Assembly: GCA_032622095.1 (NCBI GenBank)
Contig: CP136061.1
Coordinates: 129,530,754-129,594,753 of the forward strand
Source of the DNA: Siphonodentalium dalli
Taxonomy: Eukaryota; Mollusca; Scaphopoda; Gadilida; Siphonodentaliidae
Length of the DNA stretch: 64,000 nt
Direction: 5' to 3'
Shown one piece after another: positions 34,370 to 46,337 of this stretch. The translations under genes were made by a program, and so were the position numbers. Each line of letters begins with the position of its first letter. Position 1 is the stretch's first letter. The notes below the pieces were generated by a model, which saw only the letters and a list, made by a program, of their open reading frames with translations, did not search any database and was not told where the DNA came from.

Positions 34370-36543
34370 GCTGCAAGCCAGATTAGCACACGCTATGTGT
34401 CTAAATTCCCGTTTTGTTTAAATATTATTCAATTGTTATATATGCCTTTAATTTATGTTGGTGCGCATGGAAATTTGAAACATGCGCACAATTTGTATTG
34501 TATAAATAAACAATTTGTAATAAATTATATGCAAAGAAGCTTTTACATATTAGGCAATAAACTTATGTATAACAAATATCCTTTTCGTATCTATATATAA
34601 ACAAATGGGCGGTTTCTTGGTGCTTGCATTTTTTGTACCTCGTTCATGTCGTGTCGTGTAGATATTTCTGAAATTGTAGCTGTCTAATGTCAAAATCTAG
34701 TGATTATTGTGCGAATGGGTGGTTTCGCCTACTTGTCTAATGTCTTGTTCTTTGAACACACAGAAAGAAATCGCATGCAACAATTCCAATCCCGCGTTAT
34801 ATAAGCCATATATCAGTCCATCGTCAAAGCTTCATTGGAAGACTCGCGTAGCAGGGTTGCGAGTACAAATGCCCTACTGAAGCATAACAGTACGATGATA
34901 AAACAAAATCGTTTCATGCAAGACTTGTGGTGATCGCTGGTCGGAGAAGGCCGGCGCTTCAGATCGAATTTATTATTTTTTTTGGTACAAATTTCCCAAT
35001 GTATCCATTTTGTGATCACTATTTTAACTATAACTCTAAATCCGTGTCTTTGGTTCAGTTCAAGATACAAACCACAATGAACTGTCAGGTTTAAATGAGG
35101 TAGTAATCAACGATTTCTGGCCATTTTCACAATTTCGTGTGGTTACTGTACTACAACATTCTGCTGCACCACGGTCATTGACAAACAGCACACAATAGAC
35201 AGAAATGGACTAAGCATTCAACTGTCTGTACTTTGACTGGACTGTCACATCATAAATTGAATTATCTCCCTTGGACTGTCCATGCAATGCACCAATTTTT
35301 AACCATTGTTTGGCCGAACGTAGCCATCTTCGGCCCCATAGTTAACCATGACAGAGCGAATGTCAGTCTATTGTCACCTTGTGAGCAGATATAGAACCTA
35401 GATAGATGTAAGATGATATAAAAACTAAAGAAAAATTATCGTATCAATTTTGAAATTTTGTTTTGGAACTGCAGAAGACTGTTTTGAAGGGAGATAAATC
35501 AAGCTCTTTTCCGGTGTATTACCACATAGAGCTGGTCCACACCATGCAGATACGAAACACATACTTCGTAAGTCAAACATCATCCTATTCTGTGAACTAT
35601 GGTACCTTTATAAAATAATTAAACCATTAAAACAGTACTCACATTAATAACAAATGTCAAACTGACAGTTACAGCCCTTATATGCTTAAAATCCTATTTT
35701 TCAGCCCTCCTACAAACCCATGAAATCGTGTATGGATACTTGAACTAAAACGCATAATATTGTCGATGACAGTGTTGTCGTGCAACAACGTGCTTATGTA
35801 GCCTAAATTGTTTATTTCAGATGGTTGGAACTAATATTTTGCCTCAATTTCGGTATGTTTGTTCTGTCAGTCACATGCCCCTCGTTTCGAATTTACAAAA
35901 CACCATATTTCCACCACGTTGTTTGGCGATATTTGACCAATTTAAGCCCAGAAGCGAACAATGGCAAAGCGAATGTCAGCAAATGATCATACCATCGCCC
36001 GTTAGAACTATGCTGGCGTTAACCTATATGGGAATCAGAAATAAACCCATCACAGTGGTTGGCTCTCAAGGCCTTTTCCTTCAGAAATAATGCACCGGTC
36101 AAGCAGCCGTCAGAAGAGTTATAAATGCGGATTCTATAGTTTACCTACACACACTCAAGAAGCGCAGCTCTAATGATTGAGTTACAGTTAACCATGCATA
36201 TGGCAATATAAAGTATAACCTTATATACGTCGAACGTCTGCGCGTGCCAGGGAATACCTAAAACAAATGTGTGTCATAAATCTAACTCAGAACCGAAAGC
36301 AGTCAGTTTAATTTTTCAGTAATATATTGATACGCTTAACAACTTATGCATCTATACAATTCGCTTGTTTAGTTGACATTATACTCAATTTTACACCGCG
36401 CACAGTGAACCGAGTTATACTCCAAATTCACGGAGCAAGTGGGAAGCGCCGATGCATGTTGTGATACGAATTTGAATGCAACGCAAAGTAAACACTTCGT
36501 TGCCACTCGAAAACTGTGTTGTAGTACTCGAAAGATCGCCGAG

Positions 36544-36631
36544 CCAATCAAATAGCGTTGATTAGGCCGAACAGAGGCCACTACGTTCTTGTAAAAACAC
36601 CCCCTTCAAGACCCCGTGCAAGTATATAAAT
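36544..36631 (+). promoter_or_regulatory. nanos copy 13 core promoter
   Basis: CCAAT at 36544-36548 and TATATAAAT at 36623-36631; same spacer as copy 12. Confidence 0.7.
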
Positions 36632-36731
36632 CCAGATTGGTTTCATATCAAACCATATCTTTCGTTCACTGTCGCTTGATCGTTCTAAATCATAACCATT
36701 TCAGTCGAACATTATAGAAATTGCCATCATT

Positions 36732-37365
36732 ATGTCATCAGTTGCAGGCATCGACATGAAAGGGGGACTTTTTGGTTTCCTCATAGATTCAGCGTTTACG
36801 TTCAGTGATCAGGATATTTCACAATCGCATGGGAAAATAACCAGGTCGTGTGTCTCAACAAATCTCGAGTACCTTGCTTCAATTCGAGCGAACGCCACAG
36901 ATGATTTCAATGTGAATGGCACGGATGTCGACCTTGATGACTATGATTCCTACCAAGCTCAACTGAGGGGTCACAATGTCAGCAGTTCCATTCTGTTTTT
37001 CTGTGGGGTGTGATGCAGCGACAGATTCGAAAGATAAGAAAGGAATCAAGCGAGCATGTGCCGAAGCCGTTCTGCCCCCAAATAAGAGACCGGTAGTGAA
37101 CAGTTTAAGGAACAAATCAAAAGAATATTGCGTTTTCTGCAAACACAGTAAAAAGCCAGCACGGTTGTACAAAAGTCACCTGGTAAAAGACGACAATGAT
37201 GTAGTTACCTGTCCCATTCTCCGACGGTACAAGTGCCCTCTATGTGGTGTTTCTGGTGACAAAGCTCACACGATCGTGTATTGTCCATCATACGACGGGA
37301 TATCCATGAGCGTTGCCGTAGCCAGGAGAAGAAAGTTCGACAGCAAGAGAGTCAGATCTTCATAA
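36732..37365 (+). pseudogene. nanos: nanos copy 13, frameshifted, also K182V
   Basis: The same extra T as in copy 12 (run 36996-37000) stops the main frame at 37011-37013 after 93 residues. An ATG at 36976 opens a 129-codon frame through the finger region. Uniquely, codon 182 (37276-37278) is GTG instead of AAG, changing the HTIKYCP signature to HTIVYCP by two adjacent substitutions; the ligands H179 and C184 remain. A broken first frame and a change in the most conserved motif fit relaxed constraint on this copy. Confidence 0.86.
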
Positions 37366-39527
37366 GCTGCAAGCCAGATTAGCACACGCTATGTGTCTAA
37401 ATGCCCGTTTTGTTTAAATATTATTCAATTGTTATATATGCCTTTAATTTATGTTGGTGCGCATGGAAATTTGAAACATGCGCACAATTTGTATTGTATA
37501 AATAAACAATTTGTAATGAATTATATGCAAAGAAGCTTTTACATATTAGGCAATAAACTTATGTATAACAAATATCCTTTTCGTATCTATATATAAACAA
37601 ATGGGCGGTTTCTTGGTGCTTGCATTTTTTGTACCTCGTTCCTGTCGTGTCGTGTAGATATTTCTGAAATTGTAGCTGTCTAATGTCAAAATCTAGTGAT
37701 TATTGTGCGAATGGGTGGTTTCGCCTACTTGTCTAATGTCTTGTTCTTTGAACACACAGAAAGAAATCGCATGCAACAATTCCAATCCCGCGTTATATAA
37801 GCCATATATCAGTCCATCGTCAAAGACTCGCGTAGCAGGGTTGCGAGTACAAATGCCCTACTGAAGCATAACAGTACGATGATAAAACAAAATCGTTTCA
37901 TGCAAGACTTGTGGTGATCGCTGGTCGGAGAAGGCCGGCGCTTCAGATCGAATTTTTTATTTTTTTTGGTACAAATTTCCCAATGTATCCATTTTGTGAT
38001 CACTATTTTAACTATAACTCTAAATCCGTGTCTTTGGTTCAGTTCAAGATACAAACCACAATGAACTGTCAGGTTTAAATGAGGTAGTAATCAACGATTT
38101 CTGGCCATTTTCACAATTTCGTGTGGTTACTGTACTACAACATTCTGCTGCACCACGGTCATTGACAAACAGCACACAATAGACAGAAATGGACTAAGCA
38201 TTCAACTGTCTGTACTTTGACTGGACTGTCACATCATAAATTGAATTATCTCCCTTGGACTGTCCATGCAATGCACCAATTTTTAACCATTGTTTGGCCG
38301 AACGTAGCCATCTTCGGCCCCATAGTTAACCATGACAGAGCGAATGTCAGTCTATTGTCACCTTGTGAGCAGATATAGAACCTAGATAGATGTAAGATGA
38401 TATAAAAACTAAAGAAAAATTATCGTATCAATTTTGAAATTTTGTTTTGGAACTGCAGAAGACTGTTTTGAAGGGAGATAAATCAAGCTCTTTTCCGGTG
38501 TATTACCACATAGAGCTGGTCCACACCATGCAGATACGAAACACATACTTCGTAAGTCAAACATCATCCTATTCTGTGAACTATGGTACCTTTATAAAAT
38601 AATTAAACCATTAAAACAGTACTCACATTAATAACAAATGTCAAACTGACAGTTACAGCCCTTATATGCTTAAAATCCTATTTTTCAGCCCTCCTACAAA
38701 CCCATGAAATCGTGTATGGATACTTGAACTAAAACGCATAATATTGTCGATGACAGTGTTGTCGTGCAACAACGTGCTTATGTAGCCTAAATTGTTTATT
38801 TCAGATGGTTGGAACTAATATTTTGCCTCAATTTCGGTATGTTTGTTCTGTCAGTCACATGCCCCTCGTTTCGAATTTACAAAACACCATATTTCCACCA
38901 CGTTGTTTGGCGATATTTGACCAATTTAAGCCCAGAAGCGAACAATGGCAAAGCGAATGTCAGCAAATGATCATACCATCGCCCGTTAGAACTATGCTGG
39001 CGTTAACCTATATGGGAATCAGAAATAAACCCATCACAGTGGTTGGCTCTCAAGGCCTTTTCCTTCAGAAATAATGCACCAGTCAAGCAGCCGTCAGAAG
39101 AGTTATAAATGCGGATTCTATAGTTTCCCTACACACACTCAAGAAGCGCAGCTCTAATGATTGAGTTACAGTTAACCATGCATATGGCAATATAAAGTAT
39201 AACCTTATATACGTCGAACGTCTGCGCGTGCCAGGGAATACCCAAAACAAATGTGTGTCATAAATCTAACTCAGAATCGAAAGCAGTCAGTTTAATTTTT
39301 CAGTAATATATTGATACGCTTAACAACTTATGCATCTATACAATTCGCTTGTTTAGTTGACATTATACTCAATTTTACACCGCGCACAGTGAACCGAGTT
39401 ATACTCCAAATTCACGGAGCAAGTGGGAAGCGCCGATGCATGTTGTGATACGAATTTGAATGCAACGCAAAGTAAACACTTCGTTGCCACTCGAAAACTG
39501 TGTTGTAGTACTCGAAAGATCGCCGAG

Positions 39528-39615
39528 CCAATCAAATAGCGTTGATTAGGCCGAACAGAGGCCACTACGTTCTTGTAAAAACACCCCCTTCAAGACCCCG
39601 TGCACGTATATAAAT
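39528..39615 (+). promoter_or_regulatory. nanos copy 14 core promoter
   Basis: CCAAT at 39528-39532 and TATATAAAT at 39607-39615. A private A to C change gives GCACG directly before the TATA box. Confidence 0.7.
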
Positions 39616-39715
39616 CCAGATTGGTTTCATATCAAACCATATCTTTCGTTCACTGTCGCTTGATCGTTCTAAATCATAACCATTTCAGTCGAACATTATA
39701 GAAATTGCCATCATT

Positions 39716-40348
39716 ATGTCATCAGTTGCAGGCATCGACATGAAAGGGGGACTTTTTGGTTTCCTCATAGATTCAGCGTTTACGTTCAGTGATCAGGATA
39801 TTTCACAATCGCATGGGAAAATAACCAGGTCGTGTGTCTCAACAAATCTCGAGTACCTTGCTTCAATTCGAGCGAACGCCACAGATGATTTCAATGTGAA
39901 TGGCACGGATGTCGACCTTGATGACTATGATTCCTACCAAGCTCAACTGAGGGGTCACAATGTCAGCAGTTCCATTCTGTTTTCTGTGGGGTGTGATGCA
40001 GCGACAGATTCGAAAGATAAGAAAGGAATCAAGCGAGCATGTGCCGAAGCCGTTCTGCCCCCAAATAAGAGACCGGTAGTGAACAGTTTAAGGAACAAAT
40101 CAAAAGAATATTGCGTTTTCTGCAAACACAGTAAAAAGCCAGCACGGTTGTACAAAAGTCACCTGGTAAAAGACGACAATGATGTAGTTACCTGTCCCAT
40201 TCTCCGACGGTACAAGTGCCCTCTATGTGGTGTTTCTGGTGACAAAGCTCACACGATCAAGTATTGTCCATCATACGACGGGATATCCATGAGCGTTGCC
40301 GTAGCCAGGAGAAGAAAGTTCGACAGCAAGAGAGTCAGATCTTCATAA
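39716..40348 (+). CDS. nanos: Nanos-like zinc-finger protein, copy 14
   Basis: The protein is identical to copy 1. Silent GAT at codon 101 links it to copies 12, 13 and 16, but it has the normal four-T run, so it is an intact relative of the two broken neighbours. Confidence 0.95.
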   Translation: MSSVAGIDMKGGLFGFLIDSAFTFSDQDISQSHGKITRSCVSTNLEYLASIRANATDDFNVNGTDVDLDDYDSYQAQLRGHNVSSSILFSVGCDAATDSKDKKGIKRACAEAVLPPNKRPVVNSLRNKSKEYCVFCKHSKKPARLYKSHLVKDDNDVVTCPILRRYKCPLCGVSGDKAHTIKYCPSYDGISMSVAVARRRKFDSKRVRSS

Positions 40349-42522
40349 GCTGCAAGCCAGATTAGCACACGCTATGTGTCTAAATGCCCGTTTTGTTTAA
40401 ATATTATTCAATTGTTATATATGCCTTTAATTTATGTTGGTGCGCATGGAAATTTGAAACATGCGCACAATTTGTATTGTATAAATAAACAATTTGTAAT
40501 AAATTATATGCAAAGAAGCTTTTACATATTAGGCAATAAACTTATGTATAACAAATATCCTTTTCGTATCTATATATAAACAAATGGGCGGTTTCTTGGT
40601 GCTTGCATTTTTTGTACCTCGTTCCTGTCGTGTCGTGTAGATATTTCTGAAATTGTAGCTGTCTAATGTCAAAATCTAGTGATTATTGTGCGAATGGGTG
40701 GTTTCGCCTACTTGTCTAATGTCTTGTTCTTTGAACACACAGAAAGAAATCGCATGCAACAATTCCAATCCCGCGTTATATAAGCCATATATCAGTCCAT
40801 CGTCAAAGCTTCATTGGAAGACTCGCGTAGCAGGGTTGCGAGTACAAATGCCCTACTGAAGCATAACAGTACGATGATAAAACAAAATCGTTTCATGCAA
40901 GACTTGTGGTGATCGCTGGTCGGAGAAGGCCGGCGCTTCAGATCGATTTTTTTATTTTTTTTGGTACAAATTTCCCAATGTATCCATTTTGTGATCACTA
41001 TTTTAACTATAACTCTAAATCCGTGTCTTTGGTTCAGTTCAAGATACAAACCACAATGAACTGTCAGGTTTAAATGAGGTAGTAATCAACGATTTCTGGC
41101 CATTTTCACAATTTCGTGTGGTTACTGTACTACAACATTCTGCTGCACCACGGTCATTGACAAACAGCACACAATAGACAGAAATGGACTAAGCATTCAA
41201 CTGTCTGTACTTTGACTGGACTGTCACATCATAAATTGAATTATCTCCCTTGGACTGTCCATGCAATGCACCAATTTTTAACCATTGTTTGGCCGAACGT
41301 AGCCATCTTCGGCCCCATAGTTAACCATGACAGAGCGAATGTCAGTCTATTGTCACCTTGTGAGCAGATATAGAACCTAGATAGATGTAAGATGATATAA
41401 AAACTAAAGAAAAATTATCGTATCAATTTTGAAATTTTGTTTTGGAACTGCAGAAGACTGTTTTGAAGGGAGATAAATCAAGCTCTTTTCCGGTGTATTA
41501 CCACATAGAGCTGGTCCACACCATGCAGATACGAAACACATACTTCGTAAGTCAAACATCATCCCATTCTGTGAACTATGGTACCTTTATAAAATAATTA
41601 AACCATTAAAACAGTACTCACATTAATAACAAATGTCAAACTGACAGTTACAGCCCTTATATGCTTAAAATCCTATTTTTCAGCCCTCCTACAAACCCAT
41701 GAAATCGTGTATGGATACTTGAACTAAAACGCATAATATTGTCGATGACAGTGTTGTCGTGCAACAACGTGCTTATGTAGCCTAAATTGTTTATTTCAGA
41801 TGGTTGGAACTAATATTTTGCCTCAATTTCGGTATGTTTGTTCTGTCAGTCACATGCCCCTCGTTTCGAATTTACAAAACACCATATTTCCACCACGTTG
41901 TTTGGCGATATTTGACCAATTTAAGCCCAGAAGCGAACAATGGCAAAGCGAATGTCAGCAAATGATCATACCATCGCCCGTTAGAACTATGCTGGCGTTA
42001 ACCTATATGGGAATCAGAAATAAACCCATCACAGTGGTTGGCTCTCAAGGCCTTTCCCTTCAGAAATAATGCACCGGTCAAGCAGCCGTCAGAAGAGTTA
42101 TAAATGCGGATTCTATAGTTTCCCTACACACACTCAAGAAGCGCAGCTCTAATGATTGAGTTACAGTTAACCATGCATATGGCAATATAAAGTATAACCT
42201 TATATACGTCGAACGTCTGCGCGTGCCAGGGAATACCCAAAACAAATGTGTGTCATAAATCTAACTCAGAACCGAAAGCAGTCAGTTTAATTTTTCAGTA
42301 ATATATTGATACGCTTAACAACTTATGCATCTATACAATTCGCTTGTTTAGTTGACATTATACTCAATTTTACACCGCGCACAGTGAACCGAGTTATACT
42401 CCAAATTCACGGAGCAAGTGGGAAGCGCCGATGCATGTTGTGATACGAATTTGAATGCAACGCAAAGTAAACACTTCGTTGCCACTCGAAAACTGTGTTG
42501 TAGTACTCGAAAGATCGCCGAG

Positions 42523-42610
42523 CCAATCAAATAGCGTTGATTAGGCCGAACAGAGGCCACTACGTTCTTGTAAAAACACCCTCTTCCAGACCCCGTGCAA
42601 GTATATAAAT
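42523..42610 (+). promoter_or_regulatory. nanos copy 15 core promoter
   Basis: CCAAT at 42523-42527 and TATATAAAT at 42602-42610. The spacer has a private CCCTCTTCC in place of CCCCCTTCC. Confidence 0.72.
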
Positions 42611-42710
42611 CCAGATTGGTTTCATATCAAACCATATCTTTCGTTCACTGTCGCTTGATCGTTCTAAATCATAACCATTTCAGTCGAACATTATAGAAAT
42701 TGCCATCATT

Positions 42711-43343
42711 ATGTCATCAGTTGCAGGCATCGACATGAAAGGGGGACTTTTTGGTTTCCTCATAGATTCAGCGTTTACGTTCAGTGATCAGGATATTTCA
42801 CAATCGCATGGGAAAATAACCAGGTCGTGTGTCTCAACAAATCTCGAGTACCTTGCTTCAATTCGAGCGAACGCCACAGATGATTTCAATGTGAATGGCA
42901 CGGATGTCGACCTTGATGACTATGATTCCTACCAAGCTCAACTGAGGGGTCACAATGTCAGCAGTTCCATTCTGTTTTCTGTGGGGTGTGATGCAGCGAC
43001 AGATTCGAAAGACAAGAAAGGAATCAAGCGAGCATGTGCCGAAGCCGTTCTGCCCCCAAATAAGAGACCGGTAGTGAACAGTTTAAGGAACAAATCAAAA
43101 GAATATTGCGTTTTCTGCAAACACAGTAAAAAGCCAGCACGGTTGTACAAAAGTCACCTGGTAAAAGACGACAATGATGTAGTTACCTGTCCCATTCTCC
43201 GACGGTACAAGTGCCCTCTATGTGGTGTTTCTGGTGACAAAGCTCACACGATCAAGTATTGTCCATCATACGACGGGATATCCATGAGCGTTGCCGTAGC
43301 CAGGAGAAGAAAGTTCGACAGCAAGAGAGTCAGATCTTCATAA
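42711..43343 (+). CDS. nanos: Nanos-like zinc-finger protein, copy 15
   Basis: The protein is identical to copy 1, with GAC at codon 101. It is the first copy followed by AGATTATCAC after the stop, a marker that continues to copy 20. Confidence 0.95.
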   Translation: MSSVAGIDMKGGLFGFLIDSAFTFSDQDISQSHGKITRSCVSTNLEYLASIRANATDDFNVNGTDVDLDDYDSYQAQLRGHNVSSSILFSVGCDAATDSKDKKGIKRACAEAVLPPNKRPVVNSLRNKSKEYCVFCKHSKKPARLYKSHLVKDDNDVVTCPILRRYKCPLCGVSGDKAHTIKYCPSYDGISMSVAVARRRKFDSKRVRSS

Positions 43344-45516
43344 GCTGCAAGCCAGATTATCACACGCTATGTGTCTAAATGCCCGTTTTGTTTAAATATT
43401 ATTCAATTGTTATATATGCCTTTAATTTATGTTGGTGCGCATGGAAATTTGAAACATGCGCACAATTTGTATTGTATAAATAAACAATTTGTAATGAATT
43501 ATATGCAAAGAAGCTTTTACATATTAGGCAATAAACTTATGTATAACAAATATCCTTTTCGTATCTATATATAAACAAATGGGCGGTCTCTTGGTGCTTG
43601 CATTTTTTGTACCTCGTTCCTGTCTCGTGTCGTGTAGATATTTCTGAAATGGTAGCTGTCTAATGTCAAAATCTAGTGATTATTGTGCGAATGGGTGGTT
43701 TCGCCTACTTGTCTAATGTCTTGTTCTTTGAACACACAGAAAGAAATCGCATGCAACAATTCCAATCCCGCTTTATATAAGCCATATATCAGTCCATCGT
43801 CAAAGCTTCATTGGAAGACTCGCGTAGCAGGGTTGCGAGTACAAATGCCCTACTGAAGCATAACAGTACGATGATAAAACAAAATCGTTTCATGCAAGAC
43901 TTGTGGTGATCGCTGGTCGGAGAAGGCCGGCGCTTCAGATCGAATTTTTTTTTTTTTGTACAAATTTCCCAATGTATCCATTTTGTGATCACTATTTTAA
44001 CTATAACTCTAAATCCGTGTCTTTGGTTCAGTTCAAGATACAAACCACAATGAACTGTCAGGTTTAAATGAGGTAGTAATCAACGATTTCTGGCCATTTT
44101 CACAATTTCGAGTGGTTACTGTACTACAACATTCTGCTGCACCACGGTCATTGACAAACAGCACACAATAGACAGAAATGGACTAAGCATTCAACTGTCT
44201 GTACTTTGACTGGACTGTCACATCATAAATTGAATTATCTCCCTTGGACTGTCCATGCAATGCACCAATTTGTAACCATTGTTTGGCCGAAAGTAGCCAT
44301 CTTCGGCCCCATAGTTAACCATGACAGAGCGAATGTCAGTCTATTGTCACCTTGTGAGCAGATATAGAACCTAGATAGATGTAAGATGATATAAAAACTA
44401 AAGAAAAATTATCGTATCAATTTTGAAATTTTGTTTTGGAACTGCAGAAGACTGTTTTGAAGGGAGATAAATCAAGCTCTTTTCCGGTGTATTACCACAT
44501 AGAGCTGGTCCACACCATGCAGATACGAAACACATACTTCGTAAGTCAAACATCATCCTATTCTGTGAACTATGGTACCTTTATAAAATAATTAAACCAT
44601 TAAAACAGTACTCACATTAATAACAAATGTCAAACTGACAGTTACAGCCCTTATATGCTTAAAATCCTATTTTTCAGCCCTCCTACAAACCCATGAAATC
44701 GTGTATGGATACTTGAACTAAAACGCATAATATTGTCGATGACAGTGTTGTCGTGCAACAACGTGCTTATGTAGCCTAAATTGTTTATTTCAGACGGTTG
44801 GAACTAATATTTTGCCTCAATTTCGGTATGTTTGTTCTGTCAGTCACATGCCCCTCGTTTCGAATTTACAAAACACCATATTTCCACCACGTTGTTTGGC
44901 GATATTTGACCAATTTAAGCCCAGAAGCGAACAATGGCAAAGCGAATGTCAGCAAATGATCATACCATCGCCCGTTAGAACTATGCTGGCGTTAACCTAT
45001 ATGGGAATCAGAAATAAACCCATCACAGTGGTTGGCTCTCAAGGCCTTTTCCTTCAGAAATAATGCACCGGTCAAGCAGCCGTCAGAAGAGTTATAAATG
45101 CGGATTCTATAGTTTCCCTACACACACTCAAGAAGCGCAGCTCTAATGATTGAGTTACAGTTAACCATGCATATGGCAATATAAAGTATAACCTTATATA
45201 CGTCGAACGTCTGCGCGTGCCAGGGAATACCTAAAACAAATGTGTGTCATAAATCTAACTCAGAACCGAAAGCAGTCAGTTTAATTTTTCAGTAATATAT
45301 TGATACGCTTAACAACTTATGCATCTATACAATTCGCTTGTTTAGTTGACATTATACTCAATTTTACACCGCGCACAGTGAACCGAGTTATACTCCAAAT
45401 TCACGGAGCAAGTGGGAAGCGCCGATGCATGTTGTGATACGAATTTGAATGCAACGCAAAGTAAACACTTCGTTGCCACTCGAAAACTGTGTTGTAGTAC
45501 TCGAAAGATCGCCGAG

Positions 45517-45604
45517 CCAATCAAATAGCGTCGATTAGGCCGAACAGAGGCCACTACGTTCTTGTAAAAACACCCCCTTCAAGACCCCGTGCAAGTATAT
45601 AAAT
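45517..45604 (+). promoter_or_regulatory. nanos copy 16 core promoter, palindrome altered
   Basis: CCAAT at 45517-45521 and TATATAAAT at 45596-45604. The right arm of the inverted pair is TCGATT instead of TTGATT, the only point change I found in this element among the copies that keep it. Confidence 0.7.
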
Positions 45605-45704
45605 CCAGATTGGTTTCATATCAAACCATATCTTTCGTTCACTGTCGCTTGATCGTTCTAAATCATAACCATTTCAGTCGAACATTATAGAAATTGCCAT
45701 CATT

Positions 45705-46337
45705 ATGTCATCAGTTGCAGGCATCGACATGAAAGGGGGACTTTTTGGTTTCCTCATAGATTCAGCGTTTACGTTCAGTGATCAGGATATTTCACAATCG
45801 CATGGGAAAATAACCAGGTCGTGTGTCTCAACAAATCTCGAGTACCTTGCTTCAATTCGAGCGAACGCCACAGATGATTTCAATGTGAATGGCACGGATG
45901 TCGACCTTGATGACTATGATTCCTACCAAGCTCAACTGAGGGGTCACAATGTCAGCAGTTCCATTCTGTTTTCTGTGGGGTGTGATGCAGCGACAGATTC
46001 GAAAGATAAGAAAGGAATCAAGCGAGCATGTGCCGAAGCCGTTCTGCCCCCAAATAAGAGACCGGTAGTGAACAGTTTAAGGAACAAATCAAAAGAATAT
46101 TGCGTTTTCTGCAAACACAGTAAAAAGCCAGCACGGTTGTACAAAAGTCACCTGGTAAAAGACGACAATGATGTAGTTACCTGTCCCATTCTCCGACGGT
46201 ACAAGTGCCCTCTATGTGGTGTTTCTGGTGACAAAGCTCACACGATCAAGTATTGTCCATCATACGACGGGATATCCATGAGCGTTGCCGTAGCCAGGAG
46301 AAGAAAGTTCGACAGCAAGAGAGTCAGATCTTCATAA
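45705..46337 (+). CDS. nanos: Nanos-like zinc-finger protein, copy 16
   Basis: The protein is identical to copy 1. GAT at codon 101 and the CAAGACCCC promoter spacer tie it to copies 12-14, while its 3' flank (AGATTATCAC) ties it to copies 15-20. It is therefore a mosaic. Confidence 0.95.
   Translation: MSSVAGIDMKGGLFGFLIDSAFTFSDQDISQSHGKITRSCVSTNLEYLASIRANATDDFNVNGTDVDLDDYDSYQAQLRGHNVSSSILFSVGCDAATDSKDKKGIKRACAEAVLPPNKRPVVNSLRNKSKEYCVFCKHSKKPARLYKSHLVKDDNDVVTCPILRRYKCPLCGVSGDKAHTIKYCPSYDGISMSVAVARRRKFDSKRVRSS

Larger units (their letters stand above)
32733..35728 (+). repeat. Array unit 12 (2996 bp), frameshifted gene
   Basis: This unit has one extra T inside the gene (T5 at 34000-34004). 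It shares with unit 13 GTTTACCTAC near 33146, ACCTAAAAC near 33260, a CAAGACC promoter spacer and silent GAT in codon 101. It is otherwise organised like its neighbours. Confidence 0.98.
35729..38712 (+). repeat. Array unit 13 (2984 bp), frameshifted gene
   Basis: It has the same extra T as unit 12 (36996-37000). A private 12-bp deletion near 37825 joins CAAAG to ACTCG and explains the short length. A private AAG to GTG change lies in codon 182. Confidence 0.98.
38713..41707 (+). repeat. Array unit 14 (2995 bp)
   Basis: It shares the CAAGACC promoter spacer and silent GAT in codon 101 with units 12, 13 and 16, but its reading frame is intact. A private GCACGTATATAAAT change abuts the TATA box. 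Confidence 0.98.
41708..44701 (+). repeat. Array unit 15 (2994 bp)
   Basis: The 3' half has a set of variants seen again in unit 18: GTCTCGTGTCG near 43622, AAATGGTAGC near 43648 and CAATTTGTAACC near 44268. AGATTATCAC after the stop codon is shared by units 15-20. Confidence 0.98.
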
